A stretch of DNA of 64,000 nucleotides from JBAXTU01 sp037130015 (GTDB lineage: Bacteria; Patescibacteriota; Patescibacteriia; 2-01-FULL-39-33), in contig JBAXTU010000001.1 of the NCBI GenBank assembly GCA_037130015.1, positions 10,223-74,222 of the forward strand, in the 5' to 3' direction. The notes beneath the pieces are model-generated. The model ran no database searches. It worked only from the letters and a program-made list of their open reading frames with translations, and was not told the DNA's origin. This document shows, piece by piece, positions 1 through 9,206 of this stretch. The stretch's first letter is position 1; every line of letters starts with the position of its first letter. A program made the position numbers and the translations under genes.

Positions 1-3000
1 GCTGTTAAATATGGCCTGGTTACAATGGGACTTAATGCTGCTTATAAAATTTGTATGAATAATGATAAGGGAGCAAAACCAGATCAGCCAGGTCCTGTAA
101 AACCAGAAAGTAATACTTCTGGTGAAGATGGGTCAGGTTTTAATTATGATGATCCGTATGCATCGGCTATTCCACTAGAGCCAACACCAGCCATGAATAC
201 TGATATTCAAAATTTGACTAATTGTATGGCTGAATCTTTGAAGGGCAATGCTGTTTTTACTAGAGCCCAGATTGAGGCGGATATTAAAATACGTCAGAGT
301 CAAACCAATGAGAGTGGAATGGATAAAATATTTAAAGATGTTTTTGCTGCAGCCTGGAAAAACATGTGGAGTCAATTTTCCAAAAGAATAGCTTATGACA
401 CTGCCAGTTGGCTGGCTTCTGGTGGCAAAGGGCAACAGCCATTATTTGTGACTCAAGGTTTTGGCCCTTATATGCTTGGCGTGGCCGACGAATCGGTGGG
501 TGCTTTTATTGATACTATAGACAAACAATATGGCGTCAATTTGTGCGCGCCAAATTTACAAATTCAATTATTGTTTAAGCTGGGACTAAATCCGAATGTT
601 CCTCCAGTTCAATGCCGTTTCAGTAAAATGATCACCAATTGGGGTTCGGCTATCAATGATGCCAGCTTTACTGTCAATTATAACGCCTATTTATCGCCTT
701 CAGAAAATGATTTTGGTGTTTTTCTTAAATTGCAAACCGGAGTTATTGATGAAAAAAATTGGGCTTTGTTTCAGGCGGCTCTAAAATTAAATACCGATAA
801 TGGTTGGCAAGATGTGCAAAATTTTGCCAAAAAAATCTTGACTCCTGGCAGTATGGTTAAAGAGTTAGCCATGAATTCAGGTGGAGCAGATATTAACAAA
901 TTCATGGAAGAACAAAAAGTTTTTACTGGTACGGTGGTTGATTTTATTAATACTTTTGCTCAGACTTTGGTTTTTAAATTATTTAGTAATTTGCAAAATG
1001 GTTATTTTTCTAATAATAGTGATAGTAGTAGTGGCAATAGTTTAGCTGGCTTAAACTTAACTGATTTGTCTGGTTTGTTTAATTCTCAATCCCAACCATT
1101 TATTGAAGGTAAGGCTGGTGCGGCCGGAAGACTGACAGGAATATTTCAGGCTCAAGATTCTGCTGCCAATCCAGGTCCGTATGATATTATTAATAAATTA
1201 ATTTTTTGTTCAGATACTGCCAGAAAAAATCCCGGACCAACCGATTGTGTAATAGACGAATCTTTTGCTTCTGGCATCCGTAATAGGGTTTTTGTCAAGG
1301 ACTTGCCAGATAGTATTAAAAAACGTCGTTTTGCTCCTTCTGCTAATGATGTCACCAATCCTCAACTGGCTTTTACTTGGCGTAATATTGAAATACTTAG
1401 AAAATATCGCATTGTGCCAGACGGTTGGGATGTGGCGGCTCAGTATTTGGCAAAAGCCACTGGCACTTATGTCACCCTAAATGATTTAATATCATGTTTT
1501 GATCCAAATGATAATTATACTGACTATTTTGCCCCATGGTGTGAAGGAATGATTGATCCTTTTTGGATTTTGAAGGCTTCAGAGCTTTTTTGCCGACGGC
1601 AAGGATATGGCGCCACCAATTTATTTTTTGATGCTCAAGATGGTACAATTCAAAGAAATAAATATTGTTCTGATGAACAACAGTGTATAAAAGAAGATTA
1701 TCAAGGAAATTGTTTGGCTTATGGCTATTGCACTGAAGAAAGACGCAATTGGGATTTTAATGCCACGCCTTGCGAACCAAAATATAATACTTGCCAAACA
1801 GTCACTAGTCGTCTTGGTGGGACTAATTCTTATTTAAAAAATACGCTTGATTTCCGTTATTGCAATGCGCAAAACGCTGGTTGCCGTTGGTATAGTGCCA
1901 CTTTGAATCCAGTTTCCAATGATTGGATGCATGAGACATCTTATTATCCTTCATCAGATGCTTCTTCTACTTTAGCCCTGACAAAATGTGGAGAATATGG
2001 AGGCTGTGATGTTAAAGGCACAGGAGAACAAGTAGGCGCTTGGCGTAGTATTAGTCCAGATTACAAAGTTATTTTGGGAAGTCCTTGTCTGGACACTAAT
2101 AATTGTAAATTTACCGCTGATGATAAATGCACAATTCCTTATGGTGGAATTAAATGTCTGACCGGATCTTCCACTTGGCTCACTTTGGGAACATCAACTA
2201 TGCCTGGAGCCGAGACCATTTATTTTAATCGTCAGGTTCAGGCTTGCGATGGTTCAGAAAGTGGTTGTAGTCAGTTTATACGTGCCGTGCCTGGAGTTGG
2301 CAGTAATCTAATACCAAATAGTGGTTTTAATATTGATGAAAATAATAACAACAAGCCAGATGGCTGGGAAAAAGGAGCACATGCATCACATATGACTTCT
2401 ACTAATGGGCAGGTTTTGGTAGATTATGATGCTGAGACCATATACGCAACAGTGATAAGCGTCAAACCAAATACAAGGTATGTTCTTTCTGTTTATGCGG
2501 CTCAAACTTCAACCGTTTCCACTAGTGAAGCTAGAATAGAAACCCAATTATTTGAGTCAAATGATGCCAATATTTCACACAATAATGTTACAGGGTATGG
2601 TTTAAAAAGCATTGCTACTAATTGTACAGTGTCAGCCGGAGGTAATAATTATTTTGGAGCAGAAGCTAAAACTACGGAATTAATTTTTAAACCAGCAGGT
2701 ACGGATCCGGAAAGAAGTTCTTGTTGGTTTGAAACGCCAGCCACAGCTGGGCAAATTGGTATAAAGATGTTTGCGAATGATTTGCTTGTTCCGACTGGTA
2801 AGCAAATACTTATAAGTGATATTCAATTAGAAGAAGTTGCTTATGGTGTTGAGTATCCTTCGTCTTATACGGATTATGCACCATCTCAAAGACCGAGCAA
2901 TCAATTGGGTTATGTGAAAAAAGCACCTGATTATTATCGTTGCTATACCACTTCAACTTTTTCAGCTTGGCCATTAAATCGCAATCAATTGGAAAAAGTT

Positions 3001-6000
3001 TTACAGCAAAGAAGGCCAGAATGTTCTGCTTATGCTGGTGTTTGTATTCCAGAAGAAGTTGGTTGTGAGGCTTTTACACCAGTTAATAAAGATCCTATGG
3101 TGCCAGGCGTGGCCACCAAAGCTGATTTATGTCCGGCCGAGTGTCTAAATTACCAAACCTATCGCCAATCAGAAACAAGTTTCTTGTCACCTGATGAGCG
3201 TCAGTTTATTGCTAATAGCAATTTAAAAACTTGTTCGGCATCTGTGGCTGGTTGTGATGAATTTACAAATATTGATGAAGCGACCAGAGGTGGAGAGAGT
3301 AGGGAATATTATTCCAAATTGAAATTTTGTCAAAAGCCAGCCAGTGATGACAGTGATTATTTCACTTGGGAAGGTAGCGACACCACTGGTTATCAATTGA
3401 AATCATATCGTCTGAAACATAGCCAAACTAGCAGTGTTGATCCTACGGCACCTTGCACTGTTTTGACTTATCCAACAGGTAGTGGTGGAGCTAATGCTTG
3501 TAAAGATCTTATTACTGATGGTGATGCTAGAATTGCTTTACCTAGTCCTTTGGCTGGTCCGGTTGTTAAAGCTGGAAGGTTAAAAGATTATTTAACTCAT
3601 TTAAATAATGATGTCATTACCACCAGCACAGACTTGAATCCACTGATTACAACAGAATTACACAAATATGGTTTGTGCGCCAAGCAAGAAGTGAAAGGTT
3701 ATTATTATTTTTCAGATAATGGCACGCCAGCCACTACCACTGATGATAGTTTGGTGTATACGCCAATTAACCCGGATTGCCGTGAGTTTTATGATGATAT
3801 GGGTAATGTTAGTTATCGTTTGCTGTATCAGACTATTATGTCCACCAATAATTGTTATGCTTATCGTCGCACTCAGACACAATATTCGTTTCTTGATGCT
3901 CAAAATGATTGTGATAATTATCAGGGTTATTGGGATACTACTAATAATGTTTGTATTTACATGGCGGTGCCAAAAGGTGGTCGTGTTTGTTCGGCTACGG
4001 CCGTTGGTTGTCGTGAATATATAGGCAATCGTGGTAATAATGTGCAAAATGTATTAAACACTGATTTTGAAAGCGGAGCCGACTCCTGGCAATATGGCAC
4101 ACTCAGTGCCGCAGCCACTTATCCTGGCGGTTCTTCTTTTTCTAATAAAGCGGCTAGTGGCCAAAACTTTGGACAAGTGATCAGAAATATTTATTTAAGC
4201 AATAATCGTTCATATACTTTGAGTTTTTGGGTACGAGGCGGAGATATTGACGGAGATTTTTCTCTGGACTCTGTGCGTTTGTTGGCCACATCTTCTATGA
4301 GTGGAACTAATGATTATCATAGTTTTTTTGCGGTATCTTCAACTCAGGCTAGTGAAGCTGGCCTTTCCTCTCAGGGTGTTTCTAGTACCTTGGCCGTGGT
4401 AGAAGTTAATGATCAATGGCGCCGTTATGAGCTGGGACCGGTGTATGTTGATTGGGGTGGCAATCAAGAATATTTTTCAAATACTCTAGAATTAAATATA
4501 CCAACTGGTAAAACAATTTTTATTGATAATGTAATTCTAAAAGAAGTCAATCAAAATATTTATGCCATAGACAACTCTTGGGTGACTCCATTTTCTTGCG
4601 ACAACAAAATTGAAACGCCTTATGGCAGTAGCAGTACTAATCCGAGTTTTGTTTATGATAGTTACAATGCGGTGCGTGATTATCCTGGGGAAATGGTGGG
4701 TTGTAGCGCTTATCGTGACAGAAAAAATGTTGTTTGGAATCTAAAATCGTTTGAGCGTTTGTGCCGTCCAGATGCTATTGGTTGTGAGGCTTTGATTGAT
4801 ACTTATAATTCTGATTCGCCTTTTGGAATAACATATAATGTTGGCGATCAAAAAGGCGCTGAGGTGAAAGTACCTGCTGATTCGCAAATTTATATGGTCA
4901 ATGACAAGCCGTTTGAATGTAAGGCAGAAAATATGGGTTGCGGAGCATATGGTTTGCCTAATATGACCAGATATGATGAAACAGTTGGCTATAATACTAT
5001 ATTTTTGAAAAATCAACCTGATCGCTATAATTCTGATTTGTGCAAATCCAATGAATTATGGTGCGAGCAATTCCAAGAACAATCCAAGTCTGTTAATAGT
5101 TCTTTTGTGTATTTCAAGGATCCTAGAGGAAAATTGTGCCAATATTCAATAGCTGGTACAAGTATTGATGGTTTGTCTAATTTGGGTCAGTGGTATGAGG
5201 TTAATGCTTCTACTACTTGTGCAGTGGATTATTATCAAACTATTGGCGTGGGCAATAGGGAAGAGAAAAAACAACCAGTTGGTTGGTGGGAAAATGATCC
5301 CGCAAACTCTAATTTTGGAGGAGAAAGCACACGGTATGCAACTGGTTGGGCAGGATTATGTCCACCAACTCAAAGCAGTTGCACAGAATATATTGATCCT
5401 TTGGGACAATTTTATGGCAACATGATTGATACTAGATTAGTATCTGTAGAGCATAAAATGTCAATAGCTTTGGATGCTGATGTTTTGTATGTGGTTTCGG
5501 CTAAGACAGTTGAATATAGTGCGGGGACAACAACACCTAATATTAGTGTTTATTGTCCTGGTTCAAAAATCTTATCACCAGATTTGAGTATGCAATCACC
5601 AACTGGTGTAGGTGAAAGTATTAGCTTGGATAGAAATCAATTTACAACTAAAGAGCAGGTAAGTGGAAGATTTTATTTAATAAGTACAAATAATTACACT
5701 AGTTTTAATTGTACTGTTTCGTATAGTCCAGGCATTGACGAGAAGACTCTTCAAATAGCTCCGGCTGGTGTTTATTATTATTTGGCTGATGAAGTTGAAA
5801 AAGCCAATGAAGGCAATGCTTGTAATGGTTCGGTTGATTTTGATAATGGTTGTATTTTAGTGAATAATCGCTCTAATATTAATTATTCTAGCTATTCAAC
5901 TTCTACTAGATTCAAAGATTATTTGATTTATGACACTGATAAAACCTATTTTAGCCAAATGCTAAATCCATCGCATCAAGCTCTGAGTCCGCAAATGGCT

Positions 6001-9000
6001 GATGACAGTGCTCAAAATAATTCTGACAGTATTGTTAAGGTATCAAAAAATCGCCAATGTTCAAATTGGCTATATTGCAATACTTATCAAAAAAGCAATA
6101 ACAGCGACATTAATCCAAGTTTTGGTAATAATGACCACTGTCTGAGTATTGGCGCTTGTTCCTCGCTTGGTAGTAATGGTTCATGTAATCGGTCTGCTAC
6201 TTTGGATAATTCAAGTTATTTTAGGGTTGGTAGAGATTCTAATAAGACTGGATATTCAATTTTAGGATTAGATGCCTCATCATCTTTTGGCTATATTGCT
6301 TTGTCAAAACTAAAACAGCAAGGAGCATCTACTTTTGTTACAAACGGTGATTTTGAGCAATTGGCCAGTGAAATGACAACAGAGCCCATGGGTTGGTATC
6401 CATCAAATGGAAATTTGAAATGGGGAAGTGCACAATTTAGTATTGAAAGCGACCCCATGTATTTGCGCCAAGGCAATGGCTATCTTCGCTTGAATGGCAT
6501 GTATATAGTAGATTCAGATGTTATTGATGTTCTTCCTGGTACAGAATATTATGTATCTGGCCTTATTAACACTCTTAATTTAAAGGGGAATGCCAATGTT
6601 GTTATTAAATACTTCAGTTATGATAAGGGAGGAGTGCAAGTGGTTAATGATAATAATTTAATTTCAATGAGTCCTGGTCAAGACTGGACAAAGTTTATAA
6701 AAAAAATAAACACAGTATCTGCTGTTTCTATTGTTTTAAGAATACAGAATTTTGGTAGTAGTGTTGGTGGTTATTCCATGATTGATGCTATTGATATGAA
6801 GCCGGTTTTAGCTGATCCTGACGAAACCAATGATTCAAATAAGCTTGTCAGAACTTGCCGTATTTATCCGAATGAAAATTCTCCGTCTTGCCAATATGTT
6901 GAAGGAAGTGTTTTTTATTATGGTCAATATGGTTATTGTTTGGTGCCTGATCCTCTCAATCCAAGTGGTTGTCTGCAGTGGTGGCCAGTAGATGATATTA
7001 GAGGCGATGTGGCTGATGAAATTGGCTATAATGAAGTAAGACCATTATATTATTGTGTAGAACGCAAAGTGTCAGACAAAGTGGCTTTTGGGGCTGGTGG
7101 AATTGTTAATGTTGATACCAAAAATTTACCAGAGAAAGGCAAGCAGTTTGCTCAGGTGATAGGAGTAAATAGCGCTGGCCAACAATTCAATACAGTAGAT
7201 TTTTCTTCAATGGTTAGTAGTTATTTAAGGCCTCTTTTGCGTTATCCGTTTCTTCAGTCTGTCAGTTTTGCTGGTCTTTTTGGCGCTGTGGGAATGGACA
7301 AAAATTTATATCCTTTTCCTTTGCAAGCTGATATGTATCCAGGCAAGGCCTGTCTTAATCCTGGTGGAATTTTTGGTCAAGCATTTTGTTTAGGAAGTGA
7401 GGAAGGAGGTCATTATACTTCTCTTACTACCGGATCTTCTGGTGGAGGAACTTATTGTTCTATAATGTTTCCACATTGTAAAAGATGTTATATTGCTCCA
7501 ACAGAGACTATTTTAACCGAGGACCCAACTTGTACTCCAGTATCAGAGACATCAGGCGAATGTGCAAATTGTGATTTGTCCAATCATCTCTCTTATAATT
7601 CAGCCGCCATTTGTGAAGAAACAGATAAATATAAAGAATGTGCGGCAAGTACAACAGCAATAATTGTACCTCCAACTCCTGATACTGATTGGTTGACTCT
7701 AATAAGTAATAGTTTAGGCAATATTATTAATGGTATTGTTGATGTAGTTAACTTTAAGACTGGTATAGGAAAAGGTTCTGATGAATGGGGTGGTTGGGGA
7801 GTATTTGGTACGGCTTTTGGTGGTAATTCTGGAAAAGTACCCATTGGTGTTCCCATGAATTTTCATGCGGCCGCCGGTTTTAGTGTGACCGGAATGAATA
7901 TAGCTGCTGGTGTGGCAAAGGCGGCTGGAAAAGTTGAAGTGTTTGGTTTTAAGCTTGGAGAGATTACAGATATGTTTCAGGGGTTCCATATGTTTGGTAT
8001 GAAAGTGGTGACAGATGAAGATGCTGATTATGCTAGTAAATTTACTGATCCTATACCTGGCATAAAAGGTGATGTTTTGGGTATAGTGTGGTTTTTGACC
8101 CAATCAGATGTGTATGGATCAGGAGTGGTTGGTTCTTTTACTTTGAATATGAAGGTGCCATATTGTTCAAAAATTGTGCGAGTGGTGACGGCTGGTGGCA
8201 AAAATAAAGCTTGGTTTAGTAGAGTACAAAAAGGGTCATCATATGTATCAACTGATAAAGATTGTTATAATCCTGCCACCAATAGGTATGAGATTGTATG
8301 TCTTAATCAACTTTTGAATCACCCAACAGATTTGCCAGTAGGTCAATCTGATATTAAGTATGAATCTGATGCTCAAATTTTTGGAGCAGTTGTGCCATCT
8401 GGCATTTCTCAAAACCCACGATGGTGGAGTAGTCAAGGAGGATTTCCTTTATTTTATCAATTGCAGGACACTACTTTATCTTTTCCATATCAGCCACGTA
8501 TGGGGCAACTACACACTGCTAGTGATCCAGAAAAAGGATTACAACAGTTATTTGCTAGAAGCTATGGTACATGGAAGTGGTTTTGGAATAAAAATGATTG
8601 TAATACTACTAATAAGCCTGATAACTCATGCTTTGATGCGGGCGGTTATTATATAGCTGATAATACTTCAGGCGCTGTCAATTGGAATTTGCCTACTAAT
8701 CTTTGTGGTAGTGACGAACGGCCCACAGTAGGAACAACTTTTTGCTTGGTTAAGCCAAAAATTGATAATGTTAAAATAAATGATGATGATAGTGATATGC
8801 CACTTACGATTCATGGTCGCGGTTCAGTAAAATTATCTTTTAATGTTTTGGTGGAAAAAGATCAACTGCCGCTAAGTTCTTATGTTATTAATTGGGGAGA
8901 TGAGGGAGGTGGAGAAAGCGGAATAGAGATTTCCGGCGCCTCTTTGCGCAGTCGTAATGCCACCAGTTCCGAGGCTAATAATCAATTTGTTTTTTATCAT

Positions 9001-9141
9001 AATTATGATTTTTGGCAAATGCAACAGCTTGGTGCTAGTTGCAGTGCTTTAAGTTGTTCTGCTGAAATAACAATTAATGCGACTGATAATTGGGGAGCTG
9101 TTGGTACTGGTAAGCCTATGAGAATTAATGTTTTACCTTAA
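1..9141 (+). CDS. Giant Cys-rich secreted protein of a T4SS-like module (5' partial)
   Basis: The reading frame is open from the first base of the window, so the gene very probably starts upstream; the first ATG in view is at 25 and gives 3038 residues. Numbering from that ATG, there are three jelly-roll-like modules that start with an N-x-[GD]-F signature near residues 760, 1345 and 2105, as in carbohydrate-binding modules. Many short units of the form C-x(4,6)-GC-x-x-[FY] occur between about 1020 and 1900 (for example EVGCEAF, AIGCEAL, AVGCREY). A hydrophobic, Gly/Ala-rich stretch lies near 2610-2720, and a PKD-like ending (VINWGDEGG, then a HNY-type strand) near 2910-3038. It lies 65 bases ahead of a VirB6-like gene. 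I infer an exported, disulfide-rich surface component of the secretion apparatus. No enzymatic motif is visible; function unknown. Confidence 0.75.
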   Translation, partial: AVKYGLVTMGLNAAYKICMNNDKGAKPDQPGPVKPESNTSGEDGSGFNYDDPYASAIPLEPTPAMNTDIQNLTNCMAESLKGNAVFTRAQIEADIKIRQSQTNESGMDKIFKDVFAAAWKNMWSQFSKRIAYDTASWLASGGKGQQPLFVTQGFGPYMLGVADESVGAFIDTIDKQYGVNLCAPNLQIQLLFKLGLNPNVPPVQCRFSKMITNWGSAINDASFTVNYNAYLSPSENDFGVFLKLQTGVIDEKNWALFQAALKLNTDNGWQDVQNFAKKILTPGSMVKELAMNSGGADINKFMEEQKVFTGTVVDFINTFAQTLVFKLFSNLQNGYFSNNSDSSSGNSLAGLNLTDLSGLFNSQSQPFIEGKAGAAGRLTGIFQAQDSAANPGPYDIINKLIFCSDTARKNPGPTDCVIDESFASGIRNRVFVKDLPDSIKKRRFAPSANDVTNPQLAFTWRNIEILRKYRIVPDGWDVAAQYLAKATGTYVTLNDLISCFDPNDNYTDYFAPWCEGMIDPFWILKASELFCRRQGYGATNLFFDAQDGTIQRNKYCSDEQQCIKEDYQGNCLAYGYCTEERRNWDFNATPCEPKYNTCQTVTSRLGGTNSYLKNTLDFRYCNAQNAGCRWYSATLNPVSNDWMHETSYYPSSDASSTLALTKCGEYGGCDVKGTGEQVGAWRSISPDYKVILGSPCLDTNNCKFTADDKCTIPYGGIKCLTGSSTWLTLGTSTMPGAETIYFNRQVQACDGSESGCSQFIRAVPGVGSNLIPNSGFNIDENNNNKPDGWEKGAHASHMTSTNGQVLVDYDAETIYATVISVKPNTRYVLSVYAAQTSTVSTSEARIETQLFESNDANISHNNVTGYGLKSIATNCTVSAGGNNYFGAEAKTTELIFKPAGTDPERSSCWFETPATAGQIGIKMFANDLLVPTGKQILISDIQLEEVAYGVEYPSSYTDYAPSQRPSNQLGYVKKAPDYYRCYTTSTFSAWPLNRNQLEKVLQQRRPECSAYAGVCIPEEVGCEAFTPVNKDPMVPGVATKADLCPAECLNYQTYRQSETSFLSPDERQFIANSNLKTCSASVAGCDEFTNIDEATRGGESREYYSKLKFCQKPASDDSDYFTWEGSDTTGYQLKSYRLKHSQTSSVDPTAPCTVLTYPTGSGGANACKDLITDGDARIALPSPLAGPVVKAGRLKDYLTHLNNDVITTSTDLNPLITTELHKYGLCAKQEVKGYYYFSDNGTPATTTDDSLVYTPINPDCREFYDDMGNVSYRLLYQTIMSTNNCYAYRRTQTQYSFLDAQNDCDNYQGYWDTTNNVCIYMAVPKGGRVCSATAVGCREYIGNRGNNVQNVLNTDFESGADSWQYGTLSAAATYPGGSSFSNKAASGQNFGQVIRNIYLSNNRSYTLSFWVRGGDIDGDFSLDSVRLLATSSMSGTNDYHSFFAVSSTQASEAGLSSQGVSSTLAVVEVNDQWRRYELGPVYVDWGGNQEYFSNTLELNIPTGKTIFIDNVILKEVNQNIYAIDNSWVTPFSCDNKIETPYGSSSTNPSFVYDSYNAVRDYPGEMVGCSAYRDRKNVVWNLKSFERLCRPDAIGCEALIDTYNSDSPFGITYNVGDQKGAEVKVPADSQIYMVNDKPFECKAENMGCGAYGLPNMTRYDETVGYNTIFLKNQPDRYNSDLCKSNELWCEQFQEQSKSVNSSFVYFKDPRGKLCQYSIAGTSIDGLSNLGQWYEVNASTTCAVDYYQTIGVGNREEKKQPVGWWENDPANSNFGGESTRYATGWAGLCPPTQSSCTEYIDPLGQFYGNMIDTRLVSVEHKMSIALDADVLYVVSAKTVEYSAGTTTPNISVYCPGSKILSPDLSMQSPTGVGESISLDRNQFTTKEQVSGRFYLISTNNYTSFNCTVSYSPGIDEKTLQIAPAGVYYYLADEVEKANEGNACNGSVDFDNGCILVNNRSNINYSSYSTSTRFKDYLIYDTDKTYFSQMLNPSHQALSPQMADDSAQNNSDSIVKVSKNRQCSNWLYCNTYQKSNNSDINPSFGNNDHCLSIGACSSLGSNGSCNRSATLDNSSYFRVGRDSNKTGYSILGLDASSSFGYIALSKLKQQGASTFVTNGDFEQLASEMTTEPMGWYPSNGNLKWGSAQFSIESDPMYLRQGNGYLRLNGMYIVDSDVIDVLPGTEYYVSGLINTLNLKGNANVVIKYFSYDKGGVQVVNDNNLISMSPGQDWTKFIKKINTVSAVSIVLRIQNFGSSVGGYSMIDAIDMKPVLADPDETNDSNKLVRTCRIYPNENSPSCQYVEGSVFYYGQYGYCLVPDPLNPSGCLQWWPVDDIRGDVADEIGYNEVRPLYYCVERKVSDKVAFGAGGIVNVDTKNLPEKGKQFAQVIGVNSAGQQFNTVDFSSMVSSYLRPLLRYPFLQSVSFAGLFGAVGMDKNLYPFPLQADMYPGKACLNPGGIFGQAFCLGSEEGGHYTSLTTGSSGGGTYCSIMFPHCKRCYIAPTETILTEDPTCTPVSETSGECANCDLSNHLSYNSAAICEETDKYKECAASTTAIIVPPTPDTDWLTLISNSLGNIINGIVDVVNFKTGIGKGSDEWGGWGVFGTAFGGNSGKVPIGVPMNFHAAAGFSVTGMNIAAGVAKAAGKVEVFGFKLGEITDMFQGFHMFGMKVVTDEDADYASKFTDPIPGIKGDVLGIVWFLTQSDVYGSGVVGSFTLNMKVPYCSKIVRVVTAGGKNKAWFSRVQKGSSYVSTDKDCYNPATNRYEIVCLNQLLNHPTDLPVGQSDIKYESDAQIFGAVVPSGISQNPRWWSSQGGFPLFYQLQDTTLSFPYQPRMGQLHTASDPEKGLQQLFARSYGTWKWFWNKNDCNTTNKPDNSCFDAGGYYIADNTSGAVNWNLPTNLCGSDERPTVGTTFCLVKPKIDNVKINDDDSDMPLTIHGRGSVKLSFNVLVEKDQLPLSSYVINWGDEGGGESGIEISGASLRSRNATSSEANNQFVFYHNYDFWQMQQLGASCSALSCSAEITINATDNWGAVGTGKPMRINVLP

Positions 9142-9151
9142 TAATTTTTAG

Positions 9152-9181
9152 TTGGCGTAGAGTGTCAAAAAATGTTAAAAT
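9152..9181 (+). promoter_or_regulatory. Promoter before the VirB6-like gene
   Basis: TTGGCG (9152-9157), an 18-base spacer and TAAAAT (9176-9181) with the extended -10 TGT in front. It sits in the only sizeable gap of this gene cluster, 25 bases ahead of the start at 9207. The -35 is only a partial match. Confidence 0.5.
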
Positions 9182-9206
9182 ATAAGAGTCAAAAAAACAA
9201 TAATCC

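Noticed and set aside
3712..4047. Long antisense open frame inside the giant gene
   Set aside because: It is Ile/Thr-rich low-complexity translation opposite Asn/Tyr-rich codons, a shadow of the real gene.
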